Origin: Saccharina japonica
Lineage: Eukaryota > Sar > Phaeophyceae > Laminariales > Laminariaceae
Reading direction: 5' to 3'
Assembly (NCBI GenBank): GCA_008828725.1
Contig: MEHQ01002661.1
Span: 197,565-261,564 of the forward strand
DNA length: 64,000 bases
Positions 1 through 13,789 of this stretch are shown in pieces. Position 1 is the stretch's first letter; every line of letters starts with the position of its first letter. Below the pieces are notes generated by a model. That model saw only the letters and a list, made by a program, of their open reading frames with translations. It did not search any database and was not told the origin of the DNA. The translations under genes and the position numbers were made by a program.

Positions 1-1430
1 ATGCAGTATTAAAAATACTCGTACTGTCACTATACAAAGTACGATTCTACAATTCTAAAACAAAACAAATTATCCACTCAAATGTGGTTGTGTAACGGAA
101 CACGACCTGCACAATGCTGCAGTGACAAAACCAGGAGCATATCGTGTGGGTAGGTGATATGCAGCAAAGCCAACAGAAACAGCTGCAATAGTAGCAGTAA
201 GGCCAGTATATACCTGGTACAGAACTATAATATAGAACTCTCGAACATTGACTAAACCTTTGGACAGGCGCATACAGCTGCAGAACCTTTAGCTACGTGC
301 ACAATAAACAGCAACCCTTAGTTTGCGGTAGGCTGCACGCAGTACGAACACGACCACAGCAGACCTATCCCCGACGGCGATGAACGGACTAAAAATTAGC
401 TGTCTGCCGATTTTTTTTTTCTTCTGGAATACCTATTTGGTTGTTTAATAAAGACCTGGTACTACGTACCGTCACTCATCATTGACAAACCTGTATGGTG
501 TTGTCTGGCCCTAAACCAGAGCCTGCTACTTATAGGGAAGCCGTTTACTGTATGTAGTTGGATAGGAGGAGTGAGAACACGACAGCAACAACGCATGTCG
601 CACTACTTGTAATACACCAAGCACAAGGTAAAGGGAGGCACGTTTAGGCCTGAGAGGTCGGGTAACTACTGTAGTGTACATCGCCTACGCATTCGCAGTC
701 CAAAGCAATTGTTGTTTAAAGTTTCGCGATATGCGCCTCTGCGGGACTATTTGCTACGCTGAACCAACATTTGTTTTCGAGTCCAACATTTTAGTGAGGC
801 ACAAAGCGGCTCGCCCGAAGGGCTTAAACTATGCACTGGTAGTGAAAACATTGGTAGTCCCTCGAGAGCAGTAGCACTAGTCAAGAGTGTAACCAGCCGC
901 CGACCCTAACCAAGCATTCATAAAACAGCTATTAATATACGTACTCCAAGGGTTTAATCGATTTCAGCAATAATGTAAAACCGAGTTCATTAAATGAACC
1001 GGTTCTGGTCAATTCCAAGTGAGATCGAGAAAGTGTGAACCCAGTCGACCATAGCCGGCAAAGTACGTTGTGAATGATTCCTAACCTTATTCGAAACTTA
1101 GTTTATTCGATTCCGGGGTCGATTGAATCGCACGATTGAGTTGGACGAATGGGGCTGCGACTTATAGCAGTACAAAGTAACATACAATGAATCGAAGTGC
1201 GCAGCAGCTATTGCATCGAATGAATCTGCATTATCCCAGATAGCGGTATACTATCAACAATTCCACTAACGCTTGGACCGGCAATGACCATGAGAGGACT
1301 GCCGTGTACTTGTTCCGTCAGCCAATCCCTTCGTCGGCACACAGTACGTCTATACCCCCCAACGCCCGACTATTTCTACACTTTATTGAGCGTTTTCAAA
1401 ATTCATCAGGGGACAGACTGTAAAGTCGTT
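1..1430. other. gene-free flank
   Basis: No coding region, RNA gene or repeat that I can support. Reading frames are short and lack codon structure. One TACCTGGTA motif lies at 211-219; its enrichment across the window is discussed in the findings. Confidence 0.5.
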
Positions 1431-1435
1431 TTTCC

Positions 1436-1540
1436 TTGGACGCACTGAGCGAGATCATCTACACCCAACACCCCTACTCTCTCACTTCCCTGTCTTCTTA
1501 TCTTCCACCCCTGCCCAGCCTCCCATACCTTCTTTCCCAG
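1436..1540 (+). other. candidate 5' non-coding exon of the vWA-WSC gene
   Basis: A C/T-rich stretch ends in a consensus donor, CAG|GTAAGC, with the intron starting at 1541. A matching acceptor, after a T-rich tract, lies at 2214 just before the start codon of the vWA-WSC gene. This would make a 674-bp intron in the 5' UTR. The transcription start is not visible and the left edge is arbitrary. Confidence 0.35.
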
Positions 1541-2234
1541 GTAAGCCTAACGGAAGTATTTGAATATCTGGTGTGTTGTTTAAGAGTCCAAACCTCGTAC
1601 CCTTGGTACATACCCGCATGTGTATTTATCGTGAACCTCACAGCTATGTGTAAAGCGTCCAAGTAACTTTTGAAAGTGGAGCGCTGGAGTTCCATGAAGG
1701 ACCTCTCCAGAAGATACATATAGACAATAATAGAGTCGGATGAAGCTGTAAGCAGTAGCGTTTGCCGCCGTCTGTTGAGGAGCAACAGTCGTTTCGTTTA
1801 CATTATCTAGATATTTAGAGTTTACGGTCGGTTCTTCTTTTTGGTGTTCCTGGTTTCGCCCCAGGCGTTCTTGCTGCGGACAAACCGACGCACCGATTTC
1901 GTCGCCGTCTCTTAATAGTTGAGGGCTAAGGAGAGCTGGGCAATTGGATAGGCATCCCGTTATGATATAATCAGTACACGGAAGGTGCACATGTAGGTTT
2001 TTTTACACATCGCATATATCTACAAGGCTCCACAGGTATCAAATGAAACAGTCGTGTGTCGTATGTGCATACCGTCCAACAGTACGCCGATAGTTCGTAA
2101 AACAGTGCGAGTAGAATATCTGCCTTTGTGAGCGAAGCTGACACAAACACACAGCCAACAAAGTGTAAATCAACAATCACATAAACATGCCTGTTTTTCT
2201 TTCATAACAAACAGGACTTGTGTCGTGGATCGCA

Positions 2235-5200
2235 ATGGCGATGTCCAAGATTAAGCTGGTGGGCCTGCTGAGCATGCTCACCGTGACCGGTGTGATGGGT
2301 CAGTCATCTTGCGTCCAGCTCAACTCCACGCAGCTCTCGTCGTGTCCATGCGACGATGCTACCTTGACGTTCACTCTTGAAGGAGAAACGACTATCGCGG
2401 CCAACACGGTGAGTGCCATTGGATTGACCAGTCCCAGCTACCTATAGTCGACGTCCATCACGCGCTCCATTGTTAGATACCTCTTCAACCGGAACAGCGT
2501 TTTCGCGTACAATCAGGTTGAAGCTCAACGCTGCGAAGTGCATCCGGCACGATTGAATGCCGCCTGCAATACCTCCTGGAACATCTAGTGTTTGGTGTCG
2601 TAGTCACACCTATGAACAGTGGAAGACGGTTGAATACTCGTGTCGTTTAACTTTAGGGCTTAGAGCTAACGTAGAGCCAAGGGCTGGCGCTGGGGGCGGA
2701 AATATGTCCCATCCAAACACAGGCCTTCGAAGAGGTCGACTATATCTTTGCCTTTTAGTAGGAAAATAAACGCATGCTTCAATGTTTCAGTTTTTTGTTT
2801 CTACACCAGCGGGAGTTTGGTACGCCACGGCATGCCTATGATACCTTTGGAGCGCAAACGTGTGGATTCGAAGGGGATATACCAATATCAGGTAGTATAT
2901 ATCGCTAACTCTCGATGCCACAACACAAGTGGAATTATACTGTAGTAGGAAACATCAAGGTAACGACGTATATTGTATCAGGTACATACAGTACCTTCCT
3001 CACAAAAGTGCAATTTCACTCGCTGTTTTCCCTGCCTATTGCACTCGTACGTGTTGTGTATGCCTTCGCCGAAGTTTGACACGACTCTCTCGGGACATAC
3101 GGGGAAAGGTCCACGATTAAGAGTGGCTATTGCCGCAAAAGCAAGGGCCGCGATTATGGGAGAATACACATTGGTGTCCGAGATGCTAATACTGTATACA
3201 AAGTATATATGTTAACGTGGATACTAATTGTAGTCTACTAGTATAGTGCTGTAGAAGTGGTGATAGGACCAAATATTCTTATAGTAAACATATGGATACA
3301 TATAGGTTTTTGTGTGTACTCGTACAGTAGGTCCTGTTTACTATAGTAGGAACAAATATTGTTAGCAAACACACGAATATGTTTAGTTTTTTTTTGTGTG
3401 TACAGTAGGTCCTGTTTACTATGGTCCCCCGTAAAACAAGTCCTAAGTTGAAACCCGTGCGTGTGCTTCTGCCCCGGAAGGTGAACCTCGCCCTCGTTCT
3501 CGATGGGTCAGGCAGCGTCAGCACATCTGAGTTTGCGCTGGAGCAGGACTTCGCTGAGGATACCGTCGCCGCCTTCGCCGCCAGAAACTTGTTCGACAAT
3601 GGGGGTATGGCATCGTACGTGCAGTACTCTAGTACGTTGACCTCCTCCGGTTCGTTCGGCTCCGAAAAAGAATTTAACGCTTTCGTCGATGCCGACAAGC
3701 AAGCTAGGAGAGGTACGACCACGTCCATCGGCATTAATGAAGGTACTCGGCTCCTAGCCGTTAATCCTGCTAGCGCATCGTTCATGATCGTGATCACCGA
3801 CGGCAAAAGCAGCAGCACCGCCGCCACCAAACGATCAGCAGACGCAGCCAGGGCTGCTGGAATCATCGTGCTTGCTGTGGGAGTAGGTGGGTTGGCATGC
3901 CATCGACGTACAGTTATGTCGGCAGGTTTTGTGTCCCGAGTTATCGCGATCGTTGTCGTCTGCCGTGTGTACGATTGGGTAATGGCTTTACACGCTGTAC
4001 TCAGAACTCTGCGAGTCCAACTCTCTTTCTACCACACGGCACGCTTCAAACACGTATCAGAGTCGTGCAAAAGGGTCAAAGATCAAGTGGAACCGTGCAA
4101 GGATATGGGTAGCAATTTTCCGCAAAACACGCTTCTGACTGAATGGGTTCGTCCGCAGACAATTATGTTCGAAATTACCTAAATATTGACAAACACAACT
4201 ACTGCTGTATACGTACGAAATAATATACACTTTGGTTATTATATGATTGTGCTGCTTTAGATGTTGTTGTGTTTTTGTTGCTGTACTTGAAGAGACCTCA
4301 CGAAGAAAGGAGGGGCAGTAGAAACGTTATGAACTACTATACTACTATACCTCTGCCGTACGAAGCATGCGTCAGTAAAGACAACTTTGCGTTTGCTTGC
4401 CCAATAACATTGCGAGCGTACACGGGATCTAGAGATCGTGCTGGTAGCCGCACTTTACGATTGTCCAACACCTTGGACGCCTGAAATGCAACCATTGCAA
4501 CATCTGATGCAGGCAGTGGAACGAACGCCGCCGAACTTCTCGCGATCGGGGGCGACGCTGCCAATGTCTTCACAGTCTCGGATTTCGACAAGCTCAACGG
4601 TAAGCCGCGGCCAACAAAATGAAACAACAGTACCCGTCTTGGTATTAAACCCAGTCAAATTATCCGTTTCGATGGCAATTGTTAGAGAGAATGAAGCCAC
4701 TCGACGGAATTGCCACAGTAAGTTCACTCCCTCATGCTGTGCATAGGATAGGCCTCTTCAAAATTTTGTGTGGTAAAATTGATTAAATTGATTTTCTCGT
4801 ACGCACCTGGTATATGGTACTGATTAAATGAGACCTGGTATGCATCTTGCTGTACTTTGGTGCACTTGTGCACATGCCCATCGTTTATGGCAAATCGTGA
4901 CCTCACTGAACGTGCGCAGCAGTTCTAGACGTTTGATATGCGCACCTTAATCGACATTTCGGCCACGATGTTTGTCGGTTCCGGACGCCGCAACATTACT
5001 GTATGTACTTGCTACGCTTGACGCGAGCTTGAGCCACGACATCGTGGGCTTTCTACCGCAGCTTACGACCTGTCCTCGCTGCACTCGGTGCAAGCTTCAG
5101 AAAACAACTTTAACCCAATGGAACGCTCAGGTCACTCGGAAATTGCCGCCCCCGAGCCATCGACGCGTGTAGAAGCTGTCTGCGAACGCAAGTACCAACG

Positions 5201-7760
5201 CCTTGACGCAGAATCGGCTCGACGAACTATTGCTGATGGTGGCGTGAATACAGTGCACGCGATCGTTCTACACTCGTATACTCGTCTTAGCAGTGGATGA
5301 GGAGTCATGTTCTGATACTGCCGGAATGTCGCGTATGAGTCCAGACCCGTAGCATGCCTACACGTTGATCATTACGCAACTGCATTTCTCCCATAGCTAC
5401 CGGTACTGTGCACTTGGCTTGTTTTCGTTCAGTGTCTATCGATATACCGTACGCGGGCTTAGTTATTTGTTCACATGCAAAAGGAACCATACAGCATCCA
5501 TTCCGCGTCGTGGTGATGCACTGCAGTAGCATTGCAACATGTTCTCAAACAATACCATGGGAACACGCCCAAAACCTTTCCCCTCCCTCCACGTGTGAAC
5601 AACTCCCGTACTGCACGATAATCAGCGGCGTTGCAAAAGATCCTCTCGTCAGGCGGAGGCATCGTCATACCGTGCGAATCGACAGGAGCCACGCTCACGA
5701 TCGAATTCAGCGTTCCGGTCGACTCCGTCTCTTCCGGATCCATCTCGAAGAATACGGTTATCTTCTCCGTGGCTGATCTTGAGTCTACTCCCGCGGATTT
5801 CGCAGTTATGCTAGACGCTTGTAACGAAGCCCCTGGCGGAAGCATCATCGTATCCGCGGACTATGCCGATGACCAGGGAAACACCCCCGACCTGTCCCTT
5901 CTGACTGGTATGGTCGTTGGTAACGACTTCTGCGCGGCTCCTACCCCGGCCCCAACCCCAGCACCGACACCGGCTCCCACTCCTGCGCCCACCCAAGCGC
6001 CTACCCCGCCCAAGACTCCTAAGCCGACCCCGGCGCCTACTCCGAAGAGGACCAAGCCACCCAAGCCCACTGGCAACGTCGTCGTAGGAGAGGCAACGGG
6101 TGCCGAGCACCTTGGCTGTTACGTGCCCGCCGATAAGAGTTCGCCTCTAGATGGCCCCGTCACCACCTGGGCGAAGACGACGACGCAAGTGAGAACAGAA
6201 TGTGGCGTTGAACTACCAATCAGTCTGACACGATCTGCTTCTCCGTCACGACGCGCGTGAGCGCTGAACCAATCCTAAAGTATAATACCAATGCATTGAG
6301 CGACAGACGCATCAATAATACGTGATCCCGCTGCCTCTCTCGACCATGCATCTGTTACCCAGACGTGCGCCGACTCCTGCTTCTGCCTGGGCTTTAAGTA
6401 CTTCGCAACGGCTAACGGCTCAGGTGGGGTTAGTAGCCAATCGTTATGTACCAGTGAGCCACATATTATATATCATGAGAGACTGTTTGATTAGATACTG
6501 TACTATTCGATGTTGTTGGAAACTCGAATCGAACACACGCTGCATATTTTGGTACACATTATCGGCCGATATAAATCTGTGCACGGCTGTCTATAGTCTA
6601 TAGTGAGTGTGGCGCAATCTATTGTCCATGACATGCACTGGCAGCAGCTCATTGGCAAGAAATGATTATGTCGCATTCCAGGCACGGATATAGGCTATCC
6701 GGTTGGTTGAGGCTCTATCAATGTCGGTGGTTGGTTGACGCTGTCTCCTTTACAGTGTGCAGGTGGCTTCGAAGTGAACTCTCCAAGTTGGCCAGAGTGG
6801 GAAGTTCACGCCGTTCTGAGGAGATAGATTCTGAAATGTTGTACACGTGTTCTATGAACCCCTGTTCACCCGGGAACAGGTAGTGTGTGGTTGTGGTTTC
6901 GTCAGATGTTTGTTTTTGGAGCTGGAGTTGGGTTTATGAGCCTTACGAAACGTCAAATTCCCGACAAACAACAAACAGTTAACACCGTTCTCCGACGTCT
7001 TGGCAGGGGCTCAAATAATACGTTTGCACAATTTCATAATATATCTCTCAAAACGGCGTGGATAGTTTTCTTATTGTCGGAAAACACGCTTAGTGTGCAG
7101 TGGATTACAAATTGCTTATTTTCAGTATATGATCAGCTTTTGTCGTTTAAAATGACTCCATGTTGCCCATACGCAGTCTAACGTTCGACCACTTGCGAGG
7201 CGAATGGTTTTACTGAAATGCCTTGTAGTACCTGAAACCGGCTCATTCATAAACACAATGTAACCCCCCCCTCCAATGTTTCCTACGGAAACGCCAGATT
7301 GTGTCAGACCTTTGATTGGACCCTAAGTTGGTCGGGGTATATTGTAGCCGCTAGAGCCAGCCCTAGGACCTCCACTGATAATCATACTATGTCAACCGCT
7401 TCCACTGTTTAGCCGGTCAGTATGATCCGAACTATATGACATTCGAGTAGATATTGCAAGCGGCATTCGTGGCTGACACAATTTGGGCTAGTTCAACTTG
7501 AACCACCCCGTGTGCCATATCCGTTCATGGTTGACGCAAACACCTGCTTCTGCGATGGCTCCGTTACACCGCAACCCCGTACCCCAGAATGCCACTGCGG
7601 TAGTGCCGAGCCTAAGAAGAAGAAGAAGAAGGGTGTATGCAACATCCCGTGCTCTGGAGACACTTCCACGGCGTGCGGAGGCAACGGCAGCATCAGCGTC
7701 TACAAGGCCAAGGAGGATCCGACCGACTGCGGCGACCAACACGCTAGACTGCGTCACTAA
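2235..7760 (+). CDS. secreted vWA-WSC domain protein, six coding exons
   Basis: Coding exons 2235-2408, 3409-3886, 4513-4599, 5626-6188, 6363-6423 and 7588-7760 have GT..AG introns, fit in phase and give 511 residues. Start 2235 is an ATG 20 bases after an acceptor at 2214. Residues 1-22 form a signal peptide (LVGLLSMLTVTGVMG). A vWA domain spans about 83-255 with a complete MIDAS: DGSGS (D90, S92, S94), T161/T162 and D189 in ITDG. A beta-rich Cys-containing segment (about 256-350) and a Pro-Thr linker (352-405) follow. A WSC domain runs 409-493, from LGCY through TCADSC, NGSECHCGS and CNIPCSGD to ACGGNGSISVY. WSC domains bind carbohydrate and vWA domains bind protein or metal, so an extracellular or cell-wall role is likely. 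A run of six lysines inside WSC is unusual. Exon 3 could instead start at 3481, also in phase. Confidence 0.82.
3265..3422 (+). repeat. 80-bp tandem duplication carrying a 3' splice site
   Basis: Two similar units, about 3265-3345 and 3348-3422, each contain a T-rich tract, TGTGTAC..ACAGTAG and GTCCTGTTTACTAT. The second unit supplies the proposed acceptor of vWA exon 3. The first holds an equivalent acceptor upstream. Confidence 0.7.
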
Positions 7761-8146
7761 CTGTCGACCTACTCCAACTGTATTACCTGTGCATGGTGTT
7801 GCTTGTCGTTTCTATCGGCGGTGGTAGCTAGAGTGCAATCGGCGACCAGTACCATCAGCAACAGTAATTGGAACCTCCGAGTTTGTCATCATTGTGACTT
7901 ACTCCGTCTATGATGGACGTGAAGTATAAACACATTGAGCTGGGCAGGTAGTCTATTGCTGTAGATATGTGACATGTATGTCTGTGTCTAAGGTCATACC
8001 CTGGGAGCGCAGGACCCAGTGCGAGGCGGAGGCGGAGGCAGCATCGGACTCTTTCCACTTGATTAGTTCGACGACATAGTCACTGCAATCTGGACTGAAT
8101 CATTGGCGGATACCGCTGTAGTCGTATACGTATATTATGGAGTTTG

Positions 8147-8792
8147 TTGGTATACGTGTTTGTTTTGGTGACTCCGTCTAACCCAGAACGAGGGCTGCCC
8201 GCGGAACGTATCGTCAGCAGCTTTCGGCGGGGAATTCGGTTCATCAGGGCTATATATTGGTTGGCAGCGTATTACGTATCAGTGTGCAACAGAGTGCTAC
8301 GGGAAAGGCTTTGTGCACGACATGCGCATCACTTGATGTGGAGCGGAGCGAGCGCCTCGCGTTGTCTCCAAGCCTGCATCCAAAGGGAAGCCCCCCCCCG
8401 AACTTTTAGGGTCCTACCCTTGGGGGTGAGGGCTCATTTCCGAGTGAAGACGTGGACAGCATCAGCGTCCCCCAACTTGCTATCAATGCGGTTACCTTCG
8501 AACTATCGTAGATCCTTGGAGGGTGTTGCTGTAGTTGTGTATGTATGGTATTGTTTTTACTGATAAACGTGTTGGAGGGTCTGCTGACTCCGTCTGGGTC
8601 TGAAAGAGGGCTGTCCGTGAAACGTATTGTCAGCAGCTTGTCAGCGCGCGTATTGTATGAGCTGCATATGGCTTGGTAGTGTATGTCGTATCAGTATGGC
8701 ACGGAGTGTAAAGGGGGGGCTATCGTGTACGAGGCTCTCATTCTCTGCGGCGGAGCGGAGGGAGCATCCGGCGTTTGCTCCAAGCATGCGAA
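8147..8792 (+). repeat. two-copy tandem duplication, period about 418 bp
   Basis: Segments 8147-8383 and 8567-8792 share GACTCCGTCT, an AACGTAT(C/T)GTCAGCAGC block, a CGTATCAGT block and a GCGGAGCG..GCTCCAAGC-type end. They lie just downstream of the vWA-WSC gene. Neither copy has a convincing open frame. A short GGCGGAGGC run near 8030 weakly resembles the CGG-GS-IS end of WSC, which is too little to call a relic. Confidence 0.6.
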
Positions 8793-8819
8793 CGATGAAA
8801 TACGCCACCATAAACTAAT

Positions 8820-11800
8820 GCCAAAGTAAACATGCATCCAATATTTTGTTCACAGATGAATGCCAAGCATACCTCAGGAGCATTTGTGACGAATTTCTCA
8901 TTCTAAATCTTTGGGTGCCATGTTGTAGTGCGCACTACACACGTCGCATGACCACGTCGACATGCCTACGGGAGGTAGGCCTCGAATTCTGAGAGATTCG
9001 TTGAGAGAGCACCTCGATGCCTTTGACGGCAAGTCATCCATACACTAGAGTTCTGCGCTCGCTTCTTGTATTGCTGTCCTGCCCCATGCACGGACCATGA
9101 CTGTAATATTGGCCAGTTAGTCGATGGATGTGTATGGCATCGGAGCCGGGCGTGCGGCGCCCTTTATTTGTAATGAGGCACCGCGAACTACCCACGCTGT
9201 CTTGAGAGCCGTCGGCAGGTGTGCTTCAGCTGCTGCGTTCAACGTCCGCTAAGAGTATTGGCTTCTCGCGGCGCTGGTCCAGTTGCATCGTACGCCTGAC
9301 ATTGGGTTTGGATTTCAATATGAGTGACACACTACAGCCTCGAAATGTTTAACTGGGACACATATTTTACCCCCAACCTGACTGTTCGCGCCCTTCCACT
9401 GGTGCGATTTAAGTCGTTATCGAGCGCATTGTAGCAAGGGTCTGCCAAACCCAGCCTGTGATCGAGATGCATCGAAGGCATCACCCAGACTGATGACCCG
9501 GGCTCGGCTGAGCCAGACTTTCCAACCTCAAACTTTCACGGGCCAGATTGGGCCGGGAGTCTGAAACATGAACATCGCGTCTGCGGCGGCATGCCTGTGG
9601 AAATCTCATGCACCGAACAGGGCCGGTGCTTTGTACATTGGGAAACTGGCTGGCTTGGCTCGGGGGGAGCAGGCTTGATAATTTCACGGGTGGGGCCGGG
9701 CCGAACGAGCCTATCACCCGCCAAATCTGGCTTCACCCGTGAAGACCTCTTGTGTTTATAGGCGGGTGATCTTATGTACGTTCCTCCAGAACTGGTGTCT
9801 AGCTATTATGTCGGCCGTGGTCCCCATACAGTGTCACTGCAGGACCACTACTATGCCAGTTCTACGCCAGGTAGCTGCTGCTAGCCACTGTGTACCACTT
9901 TGTTCAGTAAAGTCAGGGACATGACTATCGAAATGGTATTTCCAATGGCGGACAGAGTGGTATGGTCGAATATTGCTAGCGCGGAATAGGTAAACGTACT
10001 GATGCCGGAATAACACCTCAAGCATGTAAATGGACAGTCGAATCATGTGCAGCCTAAAGTGTGTGTACATTAACAACGGAACACGCCGACACGTACGTAT
10101 TACAGCTGCTAGTGTCCTCTTGGCGTTCAGCGATGGTCGCGCTGCCGTTGGAACTGCCATACCAGCAAGCTGCTATACGAGCTTTGCTGAAGATATGCTG
10201 TCGCGGCTGCGGCTCGCTACTAATGCTTGCAAAATACGACGACACTGGCAAACCTACATCACATGAAAAAATAACTGCACAACCGCCAGTACAAGGACTT
10301 GCACATGGAAATTGCGGGTACGTAGTATTGGCGGCCACAAGGCCATCGAAAAGGCGGTTGTGGCAAACAATATTCTGGCCCTCGCACAAGCGCTTATTGC
10401 AACTCACAAGTTACGTATAGTAGATTCGTCAACCGATACGTTTGGCAAGATGGATGTGCACACTTTCCAGCAAGGCAGGTGTGCAGGCACTGTCATGCGG
10501 GCGTGGAAGAGCAAAGGGGTTGTATCTCTTGTTGTATTGTTTTAGAATCCCACAATATTCGGTTGGGGTGCGCGGTTGTCTTTGTAGAGGTGAACCGTGT
10601 CTTTTCTGAGCGTGATCACTTGAGGAGCTCCATAACTCCCCTGAAAACGCGTTGTTGGAGGGACATGAAGGTGCTACCCGATGAGAAATTCCAAGGCACA
10701 AGTAAACAATACAGTGTCTGGAAAATTCTGACGATTTTGGTTAAAGGAGCCCCGTCATTCAGAACACTTTCAGTTCAGATCGCGCTACCTCTATCGTAGC
10801 ACGCGTCATCACGGGAGTCTGTTTCGCAATGCCACCATATTTAGTTAGGGGTTGTGTTTTAGTTTGTCGTTTGTATGAGACCAGCTTATACATCAAGCGA
10901 GTCTGTTCTGAAGTAAGCAGCGCGTGTAGCCTCTGTCTAAGTATATATATATATATATGTATATGCGGAGGTGGCAGCGAACTGGCTGTGAAGATCTCCA
11001 GTGACTAAAAACAAATATATGTCATGAAAACTCAATTACTTTGCCAATGTGGAAAGAAGCTTGATCTGACAGACCAAGAGAAGGAAACGAAGAGGAGGAG
11101 AAGTGGAGAAGTGGAGTGAATATATGGGCACGGCCACCACTTAATCAGCACAGGGCGATGCCAAATAATACTGGCAGGTGTACTTTACTGCAGCCCGTCC
11201 TGTTCGCTGCAATTTTCTCTCCCAATACCTAGCAACGCCTTAGGATCCTTCTGAGCATCGTCCCCGATGACGATAAATTGAATATGGAATATACCGAACA
11301 ACGTACGGGTAAGAACCACTACTACCTCGCCGCATATTCCCTTTGCCTGAATGTCTAAATTTTGATACTGATATACTGGGTACTTGCATTCGTGCGTAGT
11401 GACTGCGCATCAACATATGTATGGATCTGAATGTCCATATTCTAATACGTCCCCGTGATGAAAGTCAGAAGCTAGATGAACGCTTATGGCGCAGAATCCT
11501 GATACTTGAAGAATCAAATACCTTTTGTTTGAAATCACAAATTTAGTACTGGGCAATGGCAGCGGCAAAAAGGATGAATTCACGATAGGTAGATATTCAA
11601 AATGCGAATGAAACCACATGCTCAGGCGCGCATGATAACACTGTCAGTATGTAAACCAGAACCAGCGACATTTACCATTGAGAAGAAACGCAGTGTCTCT
11701 GCTGTGTTCGTAGGTAACAAGGTTGCACTACGACTGCACTATGTTCAAGTATTTACCAATATGTATCGTGCAGCGATCAACAGTGGGTAGTTCAAGAAAC

Positions 11801-12700
11801 TTTCGAGAACACTGGGACATTTACATGCCCTATATAAGGAGAGTAATAGGCAACGTCTCTCGTAGAAATATAAATACCATTCCGTTGCTGAATGTGTTTT
11901 TCCACTGCTTGTATTGACGGGAATGGGTGGTATCCTGATATTTGACGGGAAAACTGATGGCATGTTTCTCCTCCTAACCGAACCCTTTGCATTCAGATTT
12001 GGCGGCCGCTAGGACAACCATCGTGGGTGTAAGAAGAGTTTATCCGTTGCTGTGAGCACAATCCGCGGACACGATGTGTCTGTCGTGTGGCGGTCCTCTC
12101 GCGGACACAAGCAGGTTAACTCTCTCAAGCTGGTTGTTGGTGAGGGCGTTGTTGATCTTGGTGCGGACGTTAGATTATGCCGCCGACCGAGTAAGGGCGC
12201 GAGTCAACTGCGACCCGTCCCCACTGAGTCGGCCATACCACGTGAAGATGCTTCGGCTCCATTCCCAGCTCGTGGGGATCCTCATATGGCGACCCTTGAT
12301 GATGTTTATCTTGGTACAGCGATTTCAGAAGAGGTTGCCTGTTGGTTGTGATTCCGAGATCGACTCAAAGTTGTCGTGGATTGAGGAGTCATATATGGTT
12401 GATGGCATCGATTGATGACAGGCGGAGTGAAGCCGTTTGGTTGGTTCGCAGGGTTCCTATTTCTCTGAGTTGCCTGCAGAGATGATGTGTGGAAAGCATC
12501 TGCCACTGTACTAAATCACTCTACGACGAGCTCCTCACACCGGGACGCTTGTGGTATGGAGCGACTGAATATAAATACACATCTACGTGTTTTCATATGA
12601 TGAGCTGTGTGCACTCCTCGTCACCGTCCTCGACTGATACCTGTCTGAGCATAGCACTTACAATATGCTAGTATGGCAGACTAAGTCTCTGGCTAGGACA
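8820..12700. other. gene-free interval
   Basis: No gene recognised. A GC-rich patch at 9475-9740 has recurring GGGCCGGG and GGCTCGG words on both strands. A TA microsatellite sits at about 10941-10958. Overlapping frames at 10030-10545 and 12050-12420 are open for 75-119 codons but contain no motif I recognise. Confidence 0.4.
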
Positions 12701-12729
12701 GGTGTCTGTCAGCCCTGCGCAGGTTGGAC

Positions 12730-13788
12730 GTTCTTTTAGGTGTGTGATCGTGATGGTGGTAGTGGTGGTGGTTCGGGTGCTGGTGGTTTTGTTAGTGATA
12801 AAGTAATCCAAGTAAGCGAGGAGCATCTCGCTATGCTTGAGGAAATCTTCATGATAAGGAGGCCGCGCGGGGGCAAGAGGTTTGCAGAGTTGAGGAAAGG
12901 GTAGGTCTGGAGATCGAAATCAAGGTCTGCGACGTAGGTGTGGCCACTTACGGAAGAGGACCTCGGAGCGATATCAAAGACGAGGAGCTCTTTTTTATTT
13001 ATAGCTGCATAGCGTTCAGGGTGGCCCGAGTTAATGAGCTAGGTCCTAAAGTATCAGAGAACCAACCCACCGTCAGGAAATAAGCTGAGATTATGATGTT
13101 TCACGAAGAACGGCGCGCCGAGAAGGACGCGCTGCGAGCTGAGGTAATTAGGAGACTCAAGGCGTGCACCATGGGGGACGCGTTGCGAGCTGAGGTAGTT
13201 CCGGGGCCCACGGCAGACAGTTTGTCATCGCTCAACGTGTCAGCCGCTATACCACCAAAAGGGCAATGCCTGATGGTGGAATAATCCGGTCTTTCCTTGC
13301 GTTGACTGCATCCAGCAATCCAGACGGTGGTAATCCAGGTGATGTAATCGTGCGAGAGGCGAGCGATGGCGCCGGCGATCAGCAGCAGCTGCAACGGCAG
13401 CAGCAGTCCCAGCAACTATGTTCGCAACAGCAGAAACGGGACCAAGGTGGTCCGGTAAGCGCTTCCGACAATCTCCCCGAAGAACAACAGCGAAATCAGG
13501 AGCTGAGGCAATAGTGCTCGGTTTGCCCTGGAGGCTGCAACCCTGGCAACCAACGGCCAGTAGACGAACAAAATATGGAGGAGGTGAACGGGCGGGACAA
13601 GGTAGAGGAGGGTGGGGGGGTGTTGATGGGAGTGGAGCAGAAACGTCGTGTGGAGGAGTCTGTATCATCGACTGGGGGGCAGAGCACGGGCGCAAGAGGG
13701 GGCGCTGCCCTAAGCGAGAGAGGGTAAAGGAGAAAGAATCACGCCGTCAACAAAGATTTTACGCCCGTACCAGCCGCGTATTATAGGA
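12730..13788 (+). pseudogene. unassigned coding-like remnant, Gly/Gln/Glu rich
   Basis: Several short in-line stretches look protein-coding. A Gly-rich segment runs into VIQVSEEHLAMLEE (12740-12905). A charged EERRAEKDALRAEV stretch follows (13093 on), with a near-repeat of DALRAEV. A Gln-rich segment (13380-13514) and a basic end (KEKESRRQQ, to 13788) come last. The frames do not form one long reading frame. It could be a decayed host gene or a retroelement gag; I do not recognise the family. Confidence 0.25.
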
Positions 13789-13789
13789 A

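Noticed and set aside
8030-8062. WSC exon relic (GGGGSIGLF)
   Set aside because: The match rests on a GGC/GGA simple repeat and lacks the preceding Cys pattern.
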